Assembly: GCA_024336345.1 (NCBI GenBank)
Contig: JANFOG010000008.1
Span: forward strand, 186,001-250,000
Source: Mariannaea sp. PMI_226
Lineage: Eukaryota; Ascomycota; Sordariomycetes; Hypocreales; Nectriaceae
Direction: 5' to 3'
DNA: 64,000 nt
This document shows, one piece after another, positions 56,986-64,000 of the stretch (position 1 is the first letter of the stretch; each line of letters starts with the position of its first letter). Position numbers and translations under genes: made by a program. Under the pieces are notes generated by a model, which worked only from the letters and a program-made list of their open reading frames with translations, was not told the DNA's origin and did no database searches.

Positions 56986-57894
56986 TCATGAGCTCAGATC
57001 GCTATTCCAGCTTCTGAGCAGCCGAACCAGCTCTCCACAATAACTTCTCTCAGCCTTCATGTATGATTTCCCCGATTTTCCGTACGACCATGCTACACCG
57101 TTGAATTCCTCTTCGTCATATGAGGGCACCTCTTCAAACAATTGAGTCAACCGCTGCGCAATGACTGGAGACTCCCCGGTGGGAAGTTTGATTGCGTAGA
57201 TGGCCACTCTTCCTATCAGCCCCGTACCAGCATGTATGGTCACACTAAAAGCAAATCCCTCGGGATTCAAGAATTTGATCATGTCGTTGTAATCTTTCTG
57301 TAAAGGAGGTGGTGAGTCAGCGAGAGCAACGTACTTTGTAGCTGCCTCATATGAAAGTGGCCCAGCGGCACGAAAGTACAGGTTGATTGTGTGGGCGTAA
57401 AAGTCCACCGCAACATAACGGACGATTTTGAGATTAAGGCTGTGGAAGGCTTCGCGGTGACGACTAATCGTATCAGGTATACCAGGGGCATCCAGGATAT
57501 CATCGAGCTGCCTGTATCCAGACAGGTACAGCCAAGCCTTGACTAGACCTTTCTCCGCATCAAAGTCGCAGAGTTGTATAGGCGCCTCCCCGAAAAGACT
57601 ACTCCATGCCTGAAATAGTGGAATCATAGTGTTATGTGCGTCTAATATGTTTGCATCGATTGCTGGCTGGATGATATTTATGCGCTCTCGCTCAAAAAAA
57701 CGATAGTTGACAGCATCTCCAGGTCGATCCGTGACACGCCATTGAATTGCACCTCGGTGGAAGCTAGCAGCATAGACTTCTATCATCCTTTTTGTAATCT
57801 CCTCAGAGTACGAGGCGCCGAACATTTGGCACACATGCTTGACGTCAGCCAGGAATTTTTCGGGGGAGAACAGCGACATCTTAGGCGAAGACAT
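56986..57894 (-). CDS. ABBA-type aromatic prenyltransferase (NphB/CloQ-like, PTase_Orf2)
   Basis: One exon encodes 302 residues, the normal size for this family of barrel-fold prenyltransferases. Features include the N-terminal segment FLADVKHVCQMFGASYSEE, GAIQWRVTDRPGDAVNYRFF, the repeat-like strand pairs with RYVAVDFYAHTINLYFRA, and a C-terminal GVAWSYGKSGKSYMKAERSY. The family transfers dimethylallyl or geranyl groups to aromatic compounds without needing the Asp-rich motifs of classical prenyltransferases. Bacterial members include NphB and CloQ; a small set of fungal relatives is known to prenylate dihydroxynaphthalene. The acceptor of this protein is unknown. The start at 57894 is the first ATG; a second at 57879 is possible. 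No polyketide synthase is within the window. Confidence 0.8.
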   Translation of the reverse strand: MSSPKMSLFSPEKFLADVKHVCQMFGASYSEEITKRMIEVYAASFHRGAIQWRVTDRPGDAVNYRFFERERINIIQPAIDANILDAHNTMIPLFQAWSSLFGEAPIQLCDFDAEKGLVKAWLYLSGYRQLDDILDAPGIPDTISRHREAFHSLNLKIVRYVAVDFYAHTINLYFRAAGPLSYEAATKYVALADSPPPLQKDYNDMIKFLNPEGFAFSVTIHAGTGLIGRVAIYAIKLPTGESPVIAQRLTQLFEEVPSYDEEEFNGVAWSYGKSGKSYMKAERSYCGELVRLLRSWNSDLSS

Positions 57895-60161
57895 GTTGAC
57901 ATGGACGAAACTCGATCTCGAGCCCAGCCGAGGAATGTTTGGCTTTTTTATTATGGATATTTTGACTGGGAAGAAGTTGGTGGAAAGGAAAAATAGTCAG
58001 CGGCCATTATTATATCTTCCATCGCGTGGGGAACGTACCTAGCTCAAGTACCTGTCTTACCACGATGAGTTCGGGTGCTCCCTTTAAGATGATACTCAGC
58101 GAGGTCAAGCCAAACATCATTGCCAGGCTTTGGGCAATAGGGAGGCGCCACACATAGGACTATGTAACCATCCATGTGGGAATTCTCTGATGCGCTTGGT
58201 AATCGAGTTACACCCTTTGGCCTGGTACCAAACCCCGGCTTTTAGAAACAGTTGCGGGTATTATTTTTAGCGGCTTGGTTCACTACGAGTTGGCAGTTAG
58301 CATCCCTGTTCAGAACCTCACAGCCCCGTATATATAGAGTGTCTTTGCTGAACAATAGTTGGACATGAACGACCATACCTCTGCGTACTACTTCGTTATG
58401 AAGAGTTTTTATTTCCTTCTTGCTTTCTTTGTTACTTTTTTTTTTTTTTTTTTTTTTTACCAAAAAAGAGAGATGAGCTTTTAGGGGTCTGTATAGTGGG
58501 TTATTGCGTCCTTCAACTAAAATACATACCATACCACAATAGTTTCCGGTCTGTGCACCACCAATATCGTGGGTTCGTTGTTGAATGGATATGACCCAGA
58601 ATTCCTCCTCAGAGGCGTATAGGTACATAGTCATGTAGAGGATATCCAGACGGCCCGAGTATGCATACCAAAGCAGAGATATGTTCACTGTAGTAGTCTG
58701 ACAACCGGACCTCCTAGTCCTCTATAGTAACTCCTAGTCCTAGTATCCATTGTCTTACAAGTCACACGTGTAACCCCCTGTTTCCGATGTCTATTCGATT
58801 CAACCCTTGGCCGAAGGTCATATGATCTTTTGGGAGTTTCGATCCCAATCCCAGCGGAAGCATCTAATGTGACTCCTGTGGTGGTCGACAATGAACTTGC
58901 CCAAGGGACATACTTCAGACTCGTCTCGCTTTCTACCCCCAGACATGGCATCCTCAGATATCAGAGAGGAATAGAACTTTTCACTAGCAATCCCTCTTGG
59001 ATTAACCCACAGCCACCATCGACCCTATTTGACATAAGTCACTTTTCCCTTGGTCCGTCCTTTTTTTTTTTTTTCTCCGAACGTCCCAGTTCTCTAACGT
59101 GTCTACCTCCAAAAAGATCGGGTCATGAGGTATGCTATAACATTAATGCTACACGAGATCTACCGGCATTGCGTTTCTTAGATTGTCTGCAGCTACATCG
59201 GCCCCAAAATGTACCTCAAGCCTCCTAAGATAGCCCCAGCGAACGGCCATCGACCCGTCAGCCATGTTACTCAGTGAGATTTGTTGACTGGATAGCCACT
59301 CGGATTTTTATATCGGCTTTGGCAGTTAATGACAGGGAGAGTCTATGAAGAAGAGTAAACTCGGGTATGGACATGAAGGTAGTGATGTTTGTTGTCACTG
59401 TGGAGAGCAACATTATGACTAGAGTAAACAAGAGAGGCAAAGACATAGAAAGTGAATAAAGTGAAGACTTGACCAAAGAGTAAGCCTATAGGACGGTGAG
59501 TTAATTAGAGGAGGTATCGAAATTGACAATACCAGTATGTAGCCATTAAAACTGATTTCAGAGAAATTGCTAGGTTGATGACGGTCTCTACCGGCTGCCT
59601 GGAAATAGCCACATGTTATCTTATGTGAGATTTATATGAAGTCCCAATACACTTTTCCTTGGGAATCTGGCCTGGTTAGAAAGTAGGGACACTATCATAG
59701 AAGACTCCTTGATCAATACTCGATATTGACCAGCTGGAATATGTTTAATCTCAATTACTTGGTGTGCACAAGGGACCTGGTTTTTAGGAGTAAGAGTCAG
59801 ATCAACCTTAAGACTCAGAACGATCATCCTTCCTATAGACTTATTTTTTGACCCCATGTGATATAGATTGCTCTAGTAATATATATAAAAATGGGTCTAG
59901 TTCTTGTACGCTTTGTGTTCTGTTTAGTGTATAAAAGTTCGCTTGAAGCTTTGGGTCACCATGTATCAACTTTTTGCATTGAACCGGGATATTCAAGCTT
60001 CCACCAACCTAATAATCACGTTCACAGACTTACATGCGACTTATCGGTCATGTTGAGGGCTCAAATTTGTTGAAGCTAGAGGCAAGGTCAACTCAAACTT
60101 ATCACTTTCGTCATTGTTTACCAATGATAGACGCTTTGTGACTCCCTCGCTGGAAGCTTTC
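57895..60161. other. AT-rich intergenic region with poly-T tracts
   Basis: No gene is supported. It has a T-run of about 25 at 58436-58460, another T-run near 59061-59074, and a short direct repeat CTCCTAGTCCT at about 58708 and 58730. Frames present are short and unconvincing. Confidence 0.4.
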
Positions 60162-60440
60162 TGTTAGGAATCCCTCATGCACTTAACGGCAAACCTGGCT
60201 TGGCTAAATACCGTGTGAAACTTCTCGCCTCTTGAAACAAGAGGTCTACACACGTTGAAAATGAGACCTGACCGTTAGGGAATGCGACGTTCCACGACCT
60301 CTTGGACTTACCTCATTCCCTCATACAGGACAGTACGGGTAATGATCTACAATATTTTAAATTATATGTCGATCTCCCTATTGCTCGGTCGCCCGATCCA
60401 GTTTTTATTGGAATCGGACTAGCAGATTGTGTTTCTAACA
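60162..60440. mobile_element. Possible solo LTR of a retrotransposon
   Basis: The segment begins TGTTAGGAAT and ends TTTCTAACA, giving TG...CA ends with a 6-base inverted pair (TGTTAG/CTAACA). Its 279-base length fits a fungal Copia-type LTR. The flanks (CTTTC before, GGCTC after) do not form a clear target duplication, and no retrotransposon coding sequence or second copy is in the window. It may be an old solo LTR or chance. Confidence 0.35.
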
Positions 60441-61717
60441 GGCTCATCCCTTCAGGAGGTGGTTGATCCGAGAACGCGGCCTATCACAAAGTTTCCTCAG
60501 TTCCATTAGGAAGCCGGAAGGTGTTATTAAAAGTATTCATTTACATAACCTTCTACGCAGATCTTGCTTCTCCTACTGTGGAGGAAAATGGAGTCTAACA
60601 ATTTCTAAGCCCTGAGCCCTCTAATTCTGTCAATTTCCCATCCTGCTTCGTAGCTAGACTAAGAGCTGAACTAAGGAGACAGGTATCCTTTTGTTAGCTT
60701 TATCTTTTTTGTGTTGTCATATTCCTTCCTACTCCGGGGAACCAGCACCCAAAAATCTCTATCCTCGGGGATGATGCTTACATTCAGGTGCGAATCGTGT
60801 AATGGTTTGTACAGCTTTATTTTCCGTAGGAATAGCAGCCAGAAAAGGTAGCTCGTATACACATAGGAAAAGCAGCTACCGTATAATCTCAACAAGTTTA
60901 CACAAGATCATTGTGGGGCATCACGCAGAAATACCTTCTGTCACATATATTACCCCTTGTTGGAGGCGGGAGGTGCTAACGCACGATGCCCTTTTTGGAT
61001 CTTGTGCGAATTTATCGAGATTCCGCGGTATTTTCTGTAAGGAGATGGCTATATTTAGTCGAAAACCCCGGGAACTAGAAGTGGAAGACGGCCGCTAGGG
61101 AAGCTAGTTATTATAGTGGTTCGGCACATAATCTACCAGCGATCAGGCTGTGACAATACGGGCTCGATAGTGACCAAGTCTGATTCCGAGGCAAATAACT
61201 AGAAGCGTTTCATGTCATTATGCTAAATAAGATCCTGTCGGATGGTGATGGGGACTGGAAGTGGCAATAACCTTTGTTGTTTATACTCCCTTTGACCTTC
61301 AGCTGCCCTAGTACTACGAATCTTCTCCTTTCGGTCACAGGATTCAACAGAATACGGCAGCAAGGAGGAGGAACTTCGGTGAACTGGCCGTGGCTGTGGT
61401 GCCGCCAGTGTTCCTGCTGCCATGGTCACTGCTAGCTTCGCGTATAGCTTCCTTGTTTCTTTTGGCATGGGCCAGGTCACATTATTAGGTTATTTACCCA
61501 AGTACCTTAGGCGTTTAGAGACGAGAGCGCTAACGCTGATCCTTCTTCTCGCCGTATGGCCGACGGCAACGCTTAACGGAGACATCAGGCAGGTTTTCGC
61601 GAGCAATCCCTTCCTCTAACTATATATAGCTACTGTTCTCCCGCATTAGATCAGGGTTGGTTCTACAATATTTGTCCCTCGCATACATATCAAGATTTCA
61701 TCCCATCTCGAATCTCA
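60441..61717. other. AT-rich intergenic stretch
   Basis: No supported gene. Frames at 60671-60895 and 61223-61480 lack domains. The last 60 bases form the leader of the small secreted protein gene. Confidence 0.4.
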
Positions 61718-61969
61718 ATGAAGTTTCTCCCAATCCTTATGTTGCTCGGCGTGGCGCTCGCGGCAGTTCCAAAGCCTCAAGGCTGCGAGCTGTGCGCCTG
61801 CTTCGACGACCCATGCAACGGACTAGGTGGATGTCCACAGGTAAGCGTATCTACTCAACCAATGGTATTATTTCTAACTCAATTTCAGAACTATTGTCCC
61901 ACTTCCTGCCTACAGCAATGCAACCGAGAAGGGCAGGGCAAAAATGAGAAAGCCTCTGTTGCACACTAG
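61718..61969 (+). CDS. Small secreted cysteine-rich protein
   Basis: Two exons (61718-61840, 61889-61969) give 67 residues. A clear signal peptide (MKFLPILMLLGVALAAVPKP) is followed by a short mature peptide with eight cysteines: GCELCACFDDPCNGLGGC, then YCPTSCLQQC. The basic, Gly/Lys-rich tail has no cysteine. Eight cysteines suggest four disulfides, as in many fungal effector-like or antimicrobial-like peptides. I do not recognise the family. The 48-nt intron (GTAAGC to TTTCAG with a CTAAC branch point) is a multiple of three and has no stop, so an unspliced message would still encode an 83-residue protein. No close gene neighbour helps with function. Confidence 0.68.
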   Translation: MKFLPILMLLGVALAAVPKPQGCELCACFDDPCNGLGGCPQVSVSTQPMVLFLTQFQNYCPTSCLQQCNREGQGKNEKASVAH

Positions 61970-63010
61970 TCGCCTCTGAATGAAGAGGCAGGTCCAGGGG
62001 GGTGGGGATTCGCATACATCTGAAATGAGTTGGAATTTATTCTGTCTACATAATGTGAAACGTGAGGTCTACTCTGGTATAAAAGACACAGACAACTTCG
62101 AGGGCTTGGAAGGCAAGGTTTTGTCTTTTTGGCGAGGCACGCAAAGTCACATACTTATTAGACAACAAGTCGATATGTAGAGAAAGAAGAACAGATTCAT
62201 TAGAGCTCACAACTCAGAACGACCATGGGATTGCGTCTACTAAATGCGCTAAGGGCGCTTAATGGACGTTCTCTCTCTCTCCCTCTATCTCTCGCAATGA
62301 CGATGACCAGGAATCACTTGGCGTTTCATGTTTCCCAAGATAGAAGGTAAGCAGTCCCGTTCTTAGACCTAGCTTCCAATACTAACCTTAGGCTGTAATA
62401 AAACTGTTTAGTACTTTAGGTACCTTGATTAGTGCAGTGGAACCTATATCAACAAAGTACCAGCCCAGACAGCTAACCCGAACTAATCGCAGCGTTGAAC
62501 ATGAGCTATATAGTGCCCAGGATGGGCGACGGAACGGGAACCGTGAAAAATACCTTGATCAAGAGAAGTTCTTTCAAATCCAATGTAGATTTCAGGAGTA
62601 GGTTCCCTTGGTGAGAAATCCCATAGTCTCGATGCATGGATTCCATATGTAAATGTTGGCGTCATGATATTGAATGGGTTGAGGGCAATGTCGGCTCAAG
62701 ATGAAGACTGGCTTCGGATGCCTCCACACTAGTACCTATGTATAATATGCAAGGTTCCTAGACCAGAAAACTACCTAGAGACATACATCTATATTTTCAG
62801 AGGGCATATTCGACTCAATTTGATTTGTACCTTAACTAAAGTACCGTACCTATTGGTAGGTTGGGTCTGATTATACAGCGCACCTAGTTTGTATCTACTA
62901 GTGGGTGGATTCATCCCACTTCGGGCTGCTATTCAAGCGTCAATTTGAAGCACCCCGTTATTTAATCTGGTTCTATATGGAAATTCAAGGCTATTGTTCG
63001 CCTTGAATGA
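61970..63010. other. Intergenic stretch with GTAC-rich steps
   Basis: No gene is supported. A CT-rich tract lies at about 62270-62292. Copies of GGTACC/TACCTA-like steps occur near 62400-62460 and 62740-62860. Confidence 0.4.
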
Positions 63011-64000
63011 TCAAGACCGATTCTGATCTTTTGCCGCCAGCCTCTTGCTCCGACGGCGGTATTCAACAAACCGCCTGCAAGCGATGCATTGTCCGTCATC
63101 GTCAAAGTAGTGCTCATCCAGTTGGTTCTCGCACTCCTCGTGTGGTTCCCCATCGTCGCATGCATCGCACGACTGTTGCCGGTACGTGCAATCCCACAGA
63201 CTGGTCGTGGTATCGGACCAGAAATCAAATAGCCGGCAAAGGCACCCGGGAGTGTGCCAACCGTAAAGGATCTCGTGGATGCGCTCGGGGGGGTCATCTG
63301 GCTTGAGAAACTCATTCCGTTGAGGGGGATCCCGAGCGCACAGCACCGAGATGTCGATCGCTGGGCATTTTTCGAAACCAGATTTTTCTACTAGTAACCA
63401 GCCATATGTTTCGCCTTCCAAACAGCTCTCTTCATCGATGCCCAAATCCTCCACTAGACTCTCCATTGCCGGTGTAACATCGAGATCAAAGCGCACAAGT
63501 GTAAGACCCTTGTCCGTAATATTGTCCCAAGTGAGCCTGTCGCTAGTGGCCACGAGGATCCAGCTTCGATAACGGCCCCGAAAATCATATTCACGCCAGA
63601 ACTGCTCAGTTGGGCACCAAGTCGGTACAATGTGCGGCCACGGCTCCTTTCCCCGGATTTCGCTGACCAGTTTTTCTTGGGCGTCTTCTTCTGAAAGACC
63701 AGCGACAGCTTTCTGCCTCATCTCTCGAATGGCAGCCTTTCGGTGGGTTTTCTCTTGACGATGATGCGCAACACATTCCTCAATGGTGCTGAAACCCGTG
63801 AAAACGTCGACCCGGGGCCAGTAATTCCGAGCATTTCCCCAGCCAGCGATTGCGTCGCTCCAAAGCAGTTTCTCTCCAAGAGCTTCAGGTGAAGGACTGG
63901 GATTACCGAGACAATACAGCTGTATCCCAAGCTTGGGGATGCTGATGGCTTGATTTGGAAATCTGGTGACGACGGTGTAGGAGCGTCCTGCATGGTCAGG
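63011..64000 (-). CDS. Partial gene of unknown function, cysteine-rich C-terminus, cut by the window edge
   Basis: One minus-strand frame is open from the right edge to a stop at 63011, giving at least 329 residues; the 5' end lies outside the window. Reading through the edge-side part gives TRFPNQAISIPKLGIQLYCL and WSDAIAGWGNARNYWPRVDV, then a helical RKAAIREMRQKAVAGLSEED. The middle has many Trp and acidic residues (REYDFRGRYRSWILVATSDR). The last 80 residues carry cysteine pairs (CLCRLF, CDACDDGEPHEEC, DDGQCIACRRF) that could bind zinc, then a basic tail RRRSKRLAAKDQNRS resembling a nuclear signal. I do not recognise the family. Confidence 0.6.
   Translation of the reverse strand, partial: PDHAGRSYTVVTRFPNQAISIPKLGIQLYCLGNPSPSPEALGEKLLWSDAIAGWGNARNYWPRVDVFTGFSTIEECVAHHRQEKTHRKAAIREMRQKAVAGLSEEDAQEKLVSEIRGKEPWPHIVPTWCPTEQFWREYDFRGRYRSWILVATSDRLTWDNITDKGLTLVRFDLDVTPAMESLVEDLGIDEESCLEGETYGWLLVEKSGFEKCPAIDISVLCARDPPQRNEFLKPDDPPERIHEILYGWHTPGCLCRLFDFWSDTTTSLWDCTYRQQSCDACDDGEPHEECENQLDEHYFDDDGQCIACRRFVEYRRRSKRLAAKDQNRS

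Noticed and set aside
58436..58460. Long T-run considered as a retroposed poly(A) tail
   Set aside because: No coding relic or target duplication is next to it; simple T-runs are common in fungal intergenic DNA.

Overview
The window is nuclear DNA of a filamentous ascomycete (Pezizomycotina). Many genes carry short introns (about 48-97 nt) with GTRNGT donors, CTAAY-like branch points and CAG/TAG acceptors. The gene content is typical of such fungi: a CBM1 cellulase, a penicillopepsin-like protease, a HET-domain protein, an SRPK-type kinase and Zn2Cys6 factors. I cannot name the genus from the sequence alone. No rRNA, tRNA, CRISPR or bacterial-style operon was recognised.

Layout. 1.2-2.9 kb: Dal5-type MFS permease. 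3.9-12.3 kb: an unusual group with (i) a 1200-residue fusion of a SERAC1/SesB-like alpha/beta hydrolase, a fungal middle domain, a ubiquitin domain with intact LRLRGG tail and a further probable beta-grasp module; (ii) an F-box protein; (iii) a CHY zinc-finger protein; (iv) a HeLo-like helical / coiled-coil / ubiquitin-like protein. 13.4-15.5 kb: two divergent relic genes broken only by in-frame stops. 16.4-24.2 kb: metallo-beta-lactamase-fold hydrolase, SVF1, SRPK-like kinase, GH5 endoglucanase. 24.7-26.1 kb: secreted aspartic protease with an acidic Gly/Tyr repeat insert. 28.7-37.8 kb: a sugar-use cluster of MFS sugar transporter, GH127 beta-L-arabinofuranosidase and a hybrid C2H2 + Zn2Cys6 transcription factor, with recurring CCACCGG elements around the three genes. 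39.2-43.7 kb: SET-domain protein and PQ-loop transporter. 44.3-45.6 kb: probable relic gene. 46.5-53.2 kb: three intronless genes (cytosolic phospholipase A2, alpha/beta hydrolase, HET protein). 55.3-57.9 kb: an alpha/beta hydrolase with micro-exons converging on a rare ABBA-type aromatic prenyltransferase. 58-64 kb: mostly AT-rich DNA with a possible solo LTR, a small secreted cysteine-rich protein, and a cysteine-rich gene running off the right edge.

How parts may work together. The GH127 enzyme, transporter and regulator look like a catabolic unit: release of L-arabinofuranose, uptake, and local control through the repeated operator. The 3.9-12.3 kb group shares a ubiquitin theme and uses domains known from fungal allorecognition and NLR proteins without an NTPase; it is the best candidate in the window for an undescribed system. 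Exon joins were placed by hand so that frames close exactly; they are predictions without transcript support.
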